The notes under the pieces were generated by a model. The model was not told the DNA's origin and ran no database searches. It was given only the letters and a program-made list of their open reading frames with translations. From assembly GCF_034087045.1 (NCBI RefSeq), contig NZ_CP139247.1, forward strand, positions 3,374,001-3,438,000: a stretch of 64,000 bases of DNA, read 5' to 3'. Shown here in pieces: positions 43,924-51,862 of this stretch (the first letter of the stretch is position 1; every line of letters begins with the position of its first letter). This DNA comes from Chitinophaga sancti. GTDB lineage: Bacteria; Bacteroidota; Bacteroidia; Chitinophagales; Chitinophagaceae. The translations under genes and the position numbers were made by a program.

Positions 43924-44514
43924 TTACACATACACCTTCCCCTTATTCACCAACAAATCTCCTTTTTTATACATCCCCCTGATCGTTCTTATCACCGTTT
44001 CCACTCTCAACCCTGTCATATCCGCAATCTGCTGCCTTGTCAACGTTACCCGTAACCTTCCCTGCAATAACTCTGGCACCGTATACCGTTTCAATACCCC
44101 TCTTATCAATACCGCCGGCTCACTACATGTCATCTCCCTTGACAAAATAGACTTCTGTCTCAACCGCATCGCCAGCAAAGTTGTAAATGCATAATGTATC
44201 TCCGGATTCTCTTTCAGCAACCGGATAAACGTGGGCTTCGGCAATCGTAAAATAACACTATCACTATCAGCTACAGCCGCTGCCGGATAACCCATACCCG
44301 TAAATAGCGGCGGCTCTCCAAATGACTCTCCTGCTACAAATATCCCCTGTATAAACTCCTTCCCATTCAGGCTCGTATTCACCATCCGGACTTCTCCCGA
44401 TTCAATCTGGTAGTAATAATGCGCTTCTTCCCCCTCGGTAAAGATAACCCGGCCTTTTTCCGCTGTTAACCGGATGGCACCCCATTCCCGCAGCAGGTCG
44501 GTGTGGATAATCAT
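43924..44514 (-). CDS. Crp/Fnr-family transcriptional regulator
   Basis: 196 residues. A cyclic-nucleotide-binding-like barrel (about 15-110: GRVIFTEGEEAHYYYQIESGEVRMVNTSLNGKEFIQGIFVAGESFGEPPLFTG) is followed by a winged helix (about 135-190: RLRVTLTRQQIADMTGLRVETVIRTIRGMYKKGDL). No N-terminal cysteine cluster is present, so it is not an oxygen-sensing FNR; it resembles DNR/NnrR- or Crp-type members. Being divergent from the nos cluster, with two FNR-type palindromes between them, it is the obvious candidate regulator of nitrous oxide respiration and of its own operon. Confidence 0.9.
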   Translation of the reverse strand: MIIHTDLLREWGAIRLTAEKGRVIFTEGEEAHYYYQIESGEVRMVNTSLNGKEFIQGIFVAGESFGEPPLFTGMGYPAAAVADSDSVILRLPKPTFIRLLKENPEIHYAFTTLLAMRLRQKSILSREMTCSEPAVLIRGVLKRYTVPELLQGRLRVTLTRQQIADMTGLRVETVIRTIRGMYKKGDLLVNKGKVYV

Positions 44515-44538
44515 TGTGAACGATTTTATTAACTATTC

Positions 44539-44546
44539 CAAAGCTA
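44539..44546 (-). promoter_or_regulatory. Candidate -7 box for the Crp/Fnr gene
   Basis: The minus strand reads TAGCTTTG, an exact TAnnTTTG match, 25 bp before the start of the regulator gene. The FNR-type palindromes lie about 50-90 bp farther upstream. Confidence 0.45.
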
Positions 44547-44590
44547 GCCCTGCCCGTCATCCCGATAAATGATTGAAAACAGTTTTTCTG

Positions 44591-44628
44591 ATGATTAACA
44601 TCAAGACCGTTTTTATGATCTGGATCAT
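44591..44628. promoter_or_regulatory. Two FNR/DNR-type boxes between the regulator and the nos cluster
   Basis: ATGAT-TAAC-ATCAA at 44591-44604 and ATGAT-CTGG-ATCAT at 44615-44628 both fit the nTGAT-N4-ATCAn pattern of Fnr-family sites (consensus TTGAT-N4-ATCAA). Their centres are 24 bp apart. They lie in the 178-bp divergent region and could serve both directions. Confidence 0.7.
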
Positions 44629-44692
44629 ATCCACGCACCTTTGAGTAGCGTAATGTTGTACTCAGGAATTGTCAGAACACAATCTTTAATAA

Positions 44693-45178
44693 ATGAAAAA
44701 GTACGTTTACACAGCAGTGCTCCTGGGGCTGACCTGGGCCTGCTCAAATAACAGCCAACCTCCCAAAGAGGAATCCCCGGCACCTGTAGTTGAAGACAAT
44801 AGTCTTGCGGGGTCCAATTCTGCATCAGCGTACGATTCCACCAAAGGGGCAGGGAAATTTACGAATGTAGCCCTCAGTGCCACATTAGATCAGAAAATGA
44901 TTGCCGCAGGCAAAACCGTGTACGAAGTAAAATGCGCCGCCTGCCATAAGCTAACCGACGAAAAGCTGGTGGGACCCGGCTGGAAAGGTGTTACGAAGAA
45001 AAAATCCGCTGAATGGATCATGAACTTCGTCACCAACACTGACGAGATGATCGACAAAGATCCTCATGCACAGGCTATGCTGGCAGTTTGCATGGTTCGC
45101 ATGCCCAACCAGCACCTGACTGATGAGGAAACAAGAAACGTATTTGAATTTATGCGTAACAATGATTCATCTAAATAG
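44693..45178 (+). CDS. c-type cytochrome lipoprotein of the nos cluster
   Basis: 161 residues. The signal sequence ends in a lipobox (LLGLTWAC), so it is membrane-anchored. A single haem site CAACH lies in VYEVKCAACHKLTDEKLVGPGWKGV, and methionines near the C-terminus (AMLAVCMVRMPNQHLTDEE) can give the sixth ligand. As the first gene of the nos operon it is the likely electron donor to NosZ, similar in role to the NosC cytochromes of clade II clusters. Its end is separated from the nosZ start by 7 bp. Confidence 0.9.
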   Translation: MKKYVYTAVLLGLTWACSNNSQPPKEESPAPVVEDNSLAGSNSASAYDSTKGAGKFTNVALSATLDQKMIAAGKTVYEVKCAACHKLTDEKLVGPGWKGVTKKKSAEWIMNFVTNTDEMIDKDPHAQAMLAVCMVRMPNQHLTDEETRNVFEFMRNNDSSK

Positions 45179-45185
45179 TTATTCT

Positions 45186-47147
45186 ATGCGGTTATGTTCA
45201 ATAGCGGTGCTTATCATAGCACTCGCATCCTGTAAACCACGTAATGAAGCCGGCGCTATCAATGCAGGTGCTGCTGAAAAGGTTTACGTTGCACCGGGTA
45301 AATACGACGAGTTCTACAACTTCGTTTCCGGTGGTTTTAATGGTCAGGTGTCTGTTTATGGTATTCCTTCAGGCCGTTTGCTCAAGATTATCCCTGTATT
45401 CTCTGTAATGCCTGAAAATGGCTATGGATACAGCGAAGAAACTAAACCTATGCTGGAAACCTCTCACGGTTCTCTGCCTTGGGATGACCAACATCACCTG
45501 GAACTGTCTCAGAAAGATGGTACCCCCGATGGTCGCTGGCTCTTCGCTAATGCCAACAACACGCCTAGGGTAGCACGTATCAACCTCGCTACATTCAAAA
45601 CAGAAGAGATCCTCGAACTGCCTAACAGCGCCGGTAACCACTCTTCTCCTTTCTGTACAGAAAACACCGAATACATAGTAGCAGGTACCCGTTTCAGCGT
45701 TCCTATTGGTGACAATCAGGACGTTCCTATCGCTGATTACAAGAAGTCCTTCAACGGTACAGTGAGCTTTATCAAAATTGATTCCAGCAATGGCCGTATG
45801 TCTCTGGCTTTCCAGTTGCTGACCCCTGCTATCAACTTTGACCTGAGCCATGCCGGTAAAGGCCCAAGCCATGACTGGTTCTTCTTCTCCTGCTACAATG
45901 TAGAACAGGCACATACCCTGCTTGAAGTCAACGCTTCTCAGCGTGATAAGGATTTCATCATGGCGGTGAACTGGAAGAAAGCGGAAGAATTCATCCGTAA
46001 AAACAAAGGTACATTGAAGAATTCCCGTTATGCACACAACGTATATAATGAAACCACTCACAATGCTACTTCTACTATCGAAACAAAGGTGCTGACACTG
46101 GATCCATCTCAACTTAATGATTTCGTGTACTTCATTCCCTGTCCTAAATCTCCACATGGCGTTGACATCGACCCAAGTGGTGAATATATCGTAGGTAGTG
46201 GTAAATTGGCTGCACTCATTCCTGTATTCTCTTTCACTAAGCTGATGACGGCAATTGAGAAGAAAGATTTTGATGGCGACTACCAGGGTATCCCTGTTGT
46301 TAAATACGAATCCGCCCTGTACGGTGAAGTACAGAAACCTGGCCTTGGTCCATTACACACTGAGTTCGACGGAAAGGGTAATGCGTATACTTCCTTCTTC
46401 GTTTCTTCCGAAGTGGTGAAATGGAGTCTCAAAGACCTGAAAGTACTTGACAGAAAACCTACTTACTATTCTGTAGGTCACCTGTGTATTCCAGGTGGTG
46501 ATACCAAACATCCTTTTGGTAAATACCTGATTGCATATAACAAGATCACAAAAGACCGTTACCTGCCTACGGGTCCTGAGCTGGCTCAAAGTGCACAGTT
46601 GTACGACATCTCAGGCGATAAGATGGAACTGTTGCTGGACTTCCCTACCGTTGGTGAACCTCACTATGCACAGGCGCTTCCTGCTGACCTGATTAAGAAT
46701 AACTCTGTGAAGTATTTCAAGATCGAGGAAAACAAACATCCTTATGTCACTAAGGGTGAGAAAGAAGCCAAGGTAGTTCGTGAAGGTAACAAGGTACATG
46801 TGTATATCACTTCTATCCGTTCCCACTTTACGCCTGATAACATCGAAGGTGTACGTGTTGGTGATGAAGTATATTTCCATGTTACTAACCTGGAACAGGA
46901 TTGGGATATTCCACATGGCTTTGCTGTGAAAGGCGCTGCAAATGCAGAGATCCTGATCATGCCTGGCGAAACCTGTACACTGAAGTGGGTACCAGATGCA
47001 GAAGGTGTTTATCCTATTTACTGTACTGACTTCTGTAGCGCGCTGCATCAGGAAATGCAGGGTTATGTAAGAGTATCTAAAGCTGGTGCAAATACACCGC
47101 TCAAGTACGGTACTAACCTGCCTGATAGTGCAGTAGCGAAAAACTAA
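45186..47147 (+). CDS. nosZ: Nitrous oxide reductase (clade II, lipoprotein-type)
   Basis: 653 residues from the ATG at 45186. The N-terminus is a Sec-type signal with a lipobox (LIIALASC, Cys16), not a Tat signal, which agrees with clade II NosZ. It reduces N2O to N2. The beta-propeller holds the CuZ histidines (WDDQHHLE at about 99-106; PHGVDIDPSG; GPLHTEFDGKGNAYTSFF; GEPHYAQ). The C-terminal cupredoxin holds CuA: HGFAVKG and CTDFCSALHQEM (CxxxCxxxH). Earlier in-frame starts at 45123 and 45162 overlap the cytochrome gene and would bury the signal peptide. The operon continues with its maturation genes. Confidence 0.96.
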   Translation: MRLCSIAVLIIALASCKPRNEAGAINAGAAEKVYVAPGKYDEFYNFVSGGFNGQVSVYGIPSGRLLKIIPVFSVMPENGYGYSEETKPMLETSHGSLPWDDQHHLELSQKDGTPDGRWLFANANNTPRVARINLATFKTEEILELPNSAGNHSSPFCTENTEYIVAGTRFSVPIGDNQDVPIADYKKSFNGTVSFIKIDSSNGRMSLAFQLLTPAINFDLSHAGKGPSHDWFFFSCYNVEQAHTLLEVNASQRDKDFIMAVNWKKAEEFIRKNKGTLKNSRYAHNVYNETTHNATSTIETKVLTLDPSQLNDFVYFIPCPKSPHGVDIDPSGEYIVGSGKLAALIPVFSFTKLMTAIEKKDFDGDYQGIPVVKYESALYGEVQKPGLGPLHTEFDGKGNAYTSFFVSSEVVKWSLKDLKVLDRKPTYYSVGHLCIPGGDTKHPFGKYLIAYNKITKDRYLPTGPELAQSAQLYDISGDKMELLLDFPTVGEPHYAQALPADLIKNNSVKYFKIEENKHPYVTKGEKEAKVVREGNKVHVYITSIRSHFTPDNIEGVRVGDEVYFHVTNLEQDWDIPHGFAVKGAANAEILIMPGETCTLKWVPDAEGVYPIYCTDFCSALHQEMQGYVRVSKAGANTPLKYGTNLPDSAVAKN

Positions 47148-47157
47148 ACTGATCATT

Positions 47158-48117
47158 ATGCAAAGAAAATTGTCAACCCGATTTCGGGCAGTCATTTTCA
47201 TGCTTTCATTGGCAATGGTGGCAGTGCTCTATTTTCCTATCTGGAAAATAGAGCTGGCCGCCCCCCAATACCCGGAAGGCCTGACGTTGAAAATTGCTGC
47301 TAATGGATTACGCGGCGATGTGGATATCGTGAATGGATTGAACCATTACATAGGAATGCAAACATTGCACACCGAAGATTTTATTGAGTTTAAGATTTTA
47401 CCTTTTATTCTGGGTGGATTGGCTGTGCTGGGCTTTGTAGTATGTGCGCTGAATAACAGGAAAGTATATTATGGCTGGGTGGCGTTATTCCTGCTGGTAG
47501 CGGTTGTTGCGATGGTTGATTTTTACAGATGGGAATATAACTATGGTCACCACCTGGATCCCGAAGCGCCGATCAGGGTACCGGGCATGGCGTATCAGCC
47601 TCCATTACTGGGTTATAAACAGTTGTTGAATTTCGGGGCTTATTCTATTCCCGATGTAGGTGGATGGATCTTTATTGGTGTAGGCGTGTTGTTGGTGTTG
47701 CTGTCATTTAAATTTAAGAAAGGTTTCTTTGTAGTGGCAGGGTTGACGTTGGGATTACAGAGTTGTAGTTCAGGTCCTGCTCCTATCAGGTATGGACAGG
47801 ATGCTTGCGACTTTTGTAAAATGGGTTTTACAGACAAGCGTTTTGGTGCAGAGGTCGTAACAAAGAAGGGAAAGGTTTTTAAGTATGACGATGTGCATTG
47901 TTTGCTGGCGGCTTTAAAGGCTGGCGGACAGGAAGCAGGCGGGATCTGGTTGCTGGACTTTACTGATGGACAATGGATCAAAGCGGAAGATAGCAGGTTA
48001 TTGCACAGTACTACATTTCATTCTCCAATGGGTAGTGACATTGCTGCGTTTGCAGACAGTGTGCATATGAAGGATTTTAACGGAGAATCACTCACATGGA
48101 AAGAGCTATATCGATAA
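47158..48117 (+). CDS. nosL: Membrane protein-NosL fusion
   Basis: 319 residues. Residues about 1-195 form a membrane part with four helices (FHMLSLAMV-type start at 10-28, then ILPFILGGLAVLGFVVCA, WVALFLLVAVVAMVDF and GWIFIGVGVLLVLLSF). From about 203 the chain becomes NosL: LQSCSSGPAPIRYGQDACDFCKMGFTDKRFGAEV...YDDVHCLLAAL...FHSPMGSDIAAF. NosL is a copper chaperone lipoprotein for NosZ. The sequence GLTLGLQSC at the joint looks like an old lipobox, so two genes have probably fused. The end overlaps nosD by 22 bp. Confidence 0.88.
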   Translation: MQRKLSTRFRAVIFMLSLAMVAVLYFPIWKIELAAPQYPEGLTLKIAANGLRGDVDIVNGLNHYIGMQTLHTEDFIEFKILPFILGGLAVLGFVVCALNNRKVYYGWVALFLLVAVVAMVDFYRWEYNYGHHLDPEAPIRVPGMAYQPPLLGYKQLLNFGAYSIPDVGGWIFIGVGVLLVLLSFKFKKGFFVVAGLTLGLQSCSSGPAPIRYGQDACDFCKMGFTDKRFGAEVVTKKGKVFKYDDVHCLLAALKAGGQEAGGIWLLDFTDGQWIKAEDSRLLHSTTFHSPMGSDIAAFADSVHMKDFNGESLTWKELYR

Positions 48118-49316
48118 TAATTTTGTGGTTGTTGCCTTTACAGGCATGGGCCGGGGTATTGACGGTGAAAGGATCTGTAAAAGAAACCTTGCAGCGGGCA
48201 GTGGCAGGCGATACAGTCGTAGTACCCGCAGGCGTTTACTACGAGAAAGGGCTGGTGATTGATAAAGCCATTTATCTGAAAGGGATCAACAAGCCTGTAC
48301 TGGATGGAGAGAATAAATATGAAGTGATATTAATACTGTCCAGTCATGTAACGGTAGATGGATTTGTGATCAGGCATTCCGGTTTTTCTGACTGGAAAGA
48401 CCTGGCAGGAATTAAACTGGGCAATGTGCGGCATGTGACGATCAAAAACAATGTACTGGAAGAAACATTCTTTGGCATTTACTGCCAGCAGTCTGATAGC
48501 TGTACCATACAAAACAATACCCTGCGTTCCAACGCGAGTCAGCGTATTCAATCCGGCAACGGTATTCACTGCTGGCACTGCGATGGTATGCAACTGGTAG
48601 GGAATGTAATTACGCAGCACAGAGACGGTATCTACTTTGAGTTTGTAACGAATTCACTGATCAAAGGGAATCATAGTTTTAAAAATGTGCGGTATGGTTT
48701 GCACTTTATGTTTTCGCACAATGACCACTATGAAGACAATATTTTTGATCACAACGAGGCGGGCGTATCTGTGATGTTTTCACATGGTGTGGATATGAAG
48801 CGGAATACATTCGCTGGCAACCAGGGTGGTGGTGCGTACGGGATATTGCTGAAAGAGATTACGGACAGCAAAATGGAGAAGAGCCACTTTGAAGACAATA
48901 CGGTTGGAATTTATATGGAAGGTACCACGAGAGTGCAGGTGATGGACAATGTGTTTAAGGCAAATGGCTGGGCTATGAAGGTGCAGGCAAGTTGTTCTGA
49001 GAACAGGATCACCCGCAATAACTTTGTCGGCAACACATTCGATGTAGCAACGAATGGCTCGCTGGTACTAAACAATTTTGATAATAATTACTGGGACAAA
49101 TATGAAGGGTATGATCTGAACAGAGATGGAAAAGGAGACGTGCCTTATCACCCGGTGAGTTTGTATGCAATGGTGGCAGATAAGAACCCGGCTGTGATGA
49201 TGTTGTTTCACAGTTTCATGGTGAGTTTGCTGGACCGGACGGAAAAAGTAATGCCGGGTATCACGCCTGTGAACCTGGTGGATCGTGCACCGATTATGAA
49301 ACCCCTTTCGTTATGA
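48096..49316 (+). CDS. nosD: NosD periplasmic copper-site maturation protein
   Basis: A 406-residue right-handed beta-helix protein with a signal peptide (SIIILWLLPLQAWAG). Parallel beta-helix repeats of the carbohydrate-binding/pectate-lyase type are plain (VTIKNNVLEETFFGIYCQQSDSCTIQNNTLRSN, NSLIKGNHSFKNVRYGLHFMFSHNDHYEDN, GIYMEGTTRVQVMDNVF), with the family end NNYWDKYEGYDLNRDGKGDVPYHP. NosD works with the NosFY ABC transporter to deliver sulfur for the CuZ centre. Its stop overlaps the nosF start by 4 bp. Confidence 0.95.
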   Translation: MERAISIIILWLLPLQAWAGVLTVKGSVKETLQRAVAGDTVVVPAGVYYEKGLVIDKAIYLKGINKPVLDGENKYEVILILSSHVTVDGFVIRHSGFSDWKDLAGIKLGNVRHVTIKNNVLEETFFGIYCQQSDSCTIQNNTLRSNASQRIQSGNGIHCWHCDGMQLVGNVITQHRDGIYFEFVTNSLIKGNHSFKNVRYGLHFMFSHNDHYEDNIFDHNEAGVSVMFSHGVDMKRNTFAGNQGGGAYGILLKEITDSKMEKSHFEDNTVGIYMEGTTRVQVMDNVFKANGWAMKVQASCSENRITRNNFVGNTFDVATNGSLVLNNFDNNYWDKYEGYDLNRDGKGDVPYHPVSLYAMVADKNPAVMMLFHSFMVSLLDRTEKVMPGITPVNLVDRAPIMKPLSL

Positions 49317-50020
49317 TTCGTTTTACAAATATATACAAACGATTTGGCCGGCTGCAGGCATTGGATAATATCAATCTTTTTTTTGAAGAAGGAAAGAGTA
49401 TTGCTTTGATAGGACCTAATGGTAGTGGGAAGACTACATTGATCAAGAGTCTGTTGGGAATGGTGGTGCCTGATAAAGGAGATATTGCTTTTAAAGGAGC
49501 TTCCGTATCAGGTAGTTGTGAATACAGGGGCAATATTGGTTATATGCCGCAGGTAAGCAGTTATCCTGAGAATATGACTATTGCACAGGTGGTGGACATG
49601 ATGAAGGATATCAGGCAGTTTACAACGCTGGATGAAGACCTGGTACATGCCTTTAAATTGCCACAGCTGGCTAATAAGCGCATGCGGACATTATCTGGTG
49701 GTACAAGGCAGAAGGTAAGTGCTTGCCTGGCGTTTTTATTCAATCCGGAAGTGTTGGTGCTGGATGAACCTACAGCAGGATTGGACCCGGTAGCATCAGG
49801 GATTTTGCAGGACAAGATCCTGCAGGAGACGAGGAATGGAAAGCTGGTGTTGATCACTTCACATATCTTGTCCGAACTGGATGATCTGGTAGATGAGGTG
49901 GCGTATCTGCAGGATGGTAAAGTACAGTTTCATAAGCAGGTGGCAGAGCTGCAGGCGGAGACAGGGGAGCAAAAGTTAGTACGCGCAATGGCACGTGTCA
50001 TGGAAAATGAAGGACTATGA
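49313..50020 (+). CDS. nosF: NosF ABC-type ATPase
   Basis: A 235-residue cytoplasmic ATP-binding subunit: Walker A GPNGSGKTT (about 34-42), Q-loop region GYMPQ, signature LSGGTRQK, Walker B LVLDEPTAGLDP and the switch ITSH. With NosY it energises NosD-dependent assembly of the NosZ copper site. The last ten codons (ARVMENEGL plus stop) lie in the first copy of a 62-bp tandem repeat, and the TGA overlaps an ATG that opens a chain of mini-ORFs before nosY. Confidence 0.95.
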   Translation: MIRFTNIYKRFGRLQALDNINLFFEEGKSIALIGPNGSGKTTLIKSLLGMVVPDKGDIAFKGASVSGSCEYRGNIGYMPQVSSYPENMTIAQVVDMMKDIRQFTTLDEDLVHAFKLPQLANKRMRTLSGGTRQKVSACLAFLFNPEVLVLDEPTAGLDPVASGILQDKILQETRNGKLVLITSHILSELDDLVDEVAYLQDGKVQFHKQVAELQAETGEQKLVRAMARVMENEGL

Positions 50021-50082
50021 AGAAGGGTAATAAGTACACAATACATGTAATAGCACGTGTCATGGAAAATGAAGGACTATGA
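50017..50082 (+). CDS. Mini-ORF 1 in the nosF-nosY repeat
   Basis: 21 codons plus stop, starting MKKGNKYT and ending MENEGL. The ATG overlaps the nosF TGA (ATGA) and its own TGA overlaps the next ATG. Translation is plausible because the preceding purine-rich site matches the one before nosY. The peptide itself is probably without function. Confidence 0.35.
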   Translation: MKKGNKYTIHVIARVMENEGL

Positions 50083-50144
50083 AGAAGGTTAATAAGTACA
50101 CAATACATGTAATAGCACGTGTCATGGAAAATGAAGGACTATGA
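50079..50144 (+). CDS. Mini-ORF 2 in the nosF-nosY repeat
   Basis: Same length and near-identical sequence to mini-ORF 1 (MKKVNKYT...MENEGL), again joined by ATGA overlaps on both sides. Likely a link in a translational-coupling chain, not a functional peptide. Confidence 0.35.
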   Translation: MKKVNKYTIHVIARVMENEGL

Positions 50145-50206
50145 AGAAGGTTAATAAGTACACAATACATGTAATAGCATTTGTCATGGAAAATGAAGGA
50201 CTATGA
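50141..50206 (+). CDS. Mini-ORF 3 in the nosF-nosY repeat
   Basis: Third copy (MKKVNKYT...AFVMENEGL) with one Arg-to-Phe change. Its TGA at 50204-50206 overlaps the nosY ATG at 50203, so ribosomes finishing it could restart on nosY. Confidence 0.35.
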   Translation: MKKVNKYTIHVIAFVMENEGL

Positions 50207-50970
50207 AAAAGATTATTAAATACGTAGTACTGGACATCTTACGCAACAGGATATTGGTAAGCTATACAGTACTGCTATTGGTCGTGTCAATGTTATTACT
50301 TTGTCTCACAGACAACAGCACAAAAGCATTACTGAGTTTATTGAATATCGTGCTGATTGTATTGCCGCTGGTGAGTATTATTTTTTCAACGATCTATTAT
50401 TACAATGCATCGGCGTTTATCGAGTTGCTGGTTTGTCAGCCGTTGCGAAGAACGAAGATATTATTAAGTGTCTATATCGGGTTAGCATTGTCATTGCTGA
50501 TAGCATTTGTAGTAGGAGTGGGTGTACCGTTGATGATCTTTGACGGGAGTATGACGGCGGTATTGTTGATATTAGTAGGTATGGCGCTGACAGTGATCTT
50601 TTCTGCGCTGGCCATTTTAGGATCTGTGATCATGCGTGACAAGGCGAGAGGCATTGGGGTAGCGATACTGGCGTGGTTTTATTTCTCCTTGTTGTATGAT
50701 GGATTGGTGCTTTTTCTCTTATTTCAGTTCAGCGACTATCCGTTGGAGAAACCGGCCGTTGTGATGGGGGCATTGAACCCGATAGATCTGGGTAGAATTA
50801 TAGTTTTATTAAGATTGGATAGTGCTGCGATGATGGGGTATACAGGCGCGGTGTTTGCCTCATTTTTCGGAAGCGTGGGTGGTATGCTCACGGGTTTTAC
50901 ACTCTTGTTATTATGGATGGGATGGCCGTTATGCTGGGCGCTGCGGCGATTTAATAGAAAAGACTTGTAA
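50203..50970 (+). CDS. nosY: NosY ABC-type permease
   Basis: A 255-residue inner membrane subunit with six hydrophobic segments (ILVSYTVLLLVVSMLLLCL, LLNIVLIVLPLVSIIFSTIYYY, LLSVYIGLALSLLIAFVVGVGVPLM, LLILVGMALTVIFSALAILGSVIM, GVAILAWFYFSLLYDGLVLFLLF, and a C-terminal pair). The family region GALNPIDLGRIIVLLRLDSAAMMGYTGAVF is present. It forms the NosFY transporter with NosF. The start codon lies in the fourth, partial 62-bp repeat and overlaps mini-ORF 3. Confidence 0.93.
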   Translation: MKKIIKYVVLDILRNRILVSYTVLLLVVSMLLLCLTDNSTKALLSLLNIVLIVLPLVSIIFSTIYYYNASAFIELLVCQPLRRTKILLSVYIGLALSLLIAFVVGVGVPLMIFDGSMTAVLLILVGMALTVIFSALAILGSVIMRDKARGIGVAILAWFYFSLLYDGLVLFLLFQFSDYPLEKPAVVMGALNPIDLGRIIVLLRLDSAAMMGYTGAVFASFFGSVGGMLTGFTLLLLWMGWPLCWALRRFNRKDL

Positions 50971-50990
50971 TCAAATTTAACAATTTCAAC

Positions 50991-51686
50991 ATGGTAAGAA
51001 ATAATGTAATCACAGTCGGAGAAATGGCTGGAAAGGACTATCGCATGGCCGATGTTTTCAGAGGTTTTGGTGTCGATTTTTGTTGTGGTGGTGGTCAGAC
51101 CATTGCGCAGGCGGCAACACAGGGTGGTATTACAGAAGAAGAGCTGTGGACAGCCCTGGAAACAGCAACGTTAAAGGCGAAGCAGCCAGCGAACGACTTT
51201 AGTGTATTAGCACCTCAGTTACTGGCAGAACACATTCTGAGTACACACCATAAATATGTGAAAGAAGCATTGCCAGTGATTTGGGAGTTTGCACAGAAGG
51301 TAGCAGGGCATCATGGTGATACGCATCCTGAGCTGATTGATCTAAGAGCTGCTGTGCTGCATGAAGCAGAAGACCTGCTGGATCATCTGGAAAAAGAAGA
51401 ACAGGTACTGTTCCCGGCTATCAAACAAATGGCTGCTGGCGAACCAGGGCTGCCATATGTAAAAGGTGCGGTAGAATGTATGATGAAAGAACATAGTTCA
51501 TCAGGAGAATCACTGGAAGAATGGCGGCGGTTGACGAATAATTACCAGGTGCCGGAAGGTGCGTGTAATTCATACAGATTTCTCTTTGAGAAATTGCAGG
51601 AGTTCGATACAGATTTAAGACAACATATTCATTTAGAGAATAACATTTTATTTCCGAAGGCTTTGGCATTGTTGCAGGAAGCTTAA
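50991..51686 (+). CDS. ric: Iron-sulfur cluster repair di-iron protein (Ric/YtfE/ScdA)
   Basis: 231 residues. The N-terminal ScdA_N (DUF542) domain includes VFRGFGVDFCCGGGQTIAQAA with its cysteine pair; the C-terminal hemerythrin-like domain supplies the di-iron ligands (EHILSTHHKYVKEALP, HHGDTHPEL, HLEKEEQVLFPAI, EHSSSGE, HIHLENNILFPKAL). These proteins repair Fe-S clusters damaged by nitric oxide. The gene begins 20 bp after nosY and ends at a strong terminator, so it belongs to the nos operon, which implies that the cell meets NO when the operon is used. Confidence 0.94.
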   Translation: MVRNNVITVGEMAGKDYRMADVFRGFGVDFCCGGGQTIAQAATQGGITEEELWTALETATLKAKQPANDFSVLAPQLLAEHILSTHHKYVKEALPVIWEFAQKVAGHHGDTHPELIDLRAAVLHEAEDLLDHLEKEEQVLFPAIKQMAAGEPGLPYVKGAVECMMKEHSSSGESLEEWRRLTNNYQVPEGACNSYRFLFEKLQEFDTDLRQHIHLENNILFPKALALLQEA

Positions 51687-51719
51687 ATGAGCGTTTTTTC
51701 GTTAAAGAGCTAATGAGTG

Positions 51720-51747
51720 ACCGGGGGCTTTCCAGCCTTCGGTTTTT
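51720..51747 (+). terminator. Intrinsic terminator of the nos operon
   Basis: ACCGGGGGCT (51720-51729) pairs with AGCCTTCGGT (51734-51743), ten pairs including two G-T, loop TTCC, followed by a T run. It lies 34 bp after ric. Confidence 0.85.
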
Positions 51748-51862
51748 ATTTTACATCTTTACCATAAATTCCAATCTCTTTATTGTAGTGGTAAATGATG
51801 GGCATAAAATAATCCCATATAGACGGAATAGTCTATAAAATTGCAGGATAAAAAAGTAAAAT

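Larger units (their letters stand above)
49991..50210 (+). repeat. 62-bp tandem repeat spanning the nosF-nosY junction
   Basis: Unit starts are at 49991, 50053, 50115 and 50177, each exactly 62 bp apart: three full copies and a partial fourth. Copies differ at very few bases (GGG/GTT near the mini-ORF start; ACG to TTT at 50180-50182). Each unit contains a purine-rich GGAAAATGAAGGA-type site followed by CTATGAA, so each ends one reading frame and opens the next. The unit resembles the real nosY start (ATGAAAAAGATTATTAAATA), which suggests it arose by duplication of this junction. Confidence 0.95.

Noticed and set aside
49991..50210. Assembly error as the only explanation of the 62-bp repeats
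   Set aside because: Copies carry distinct substitutions (at the GGG/GTT and ACG/TTT positions), which argues for a real, slightly diverged array, although copy number still needs long reads.
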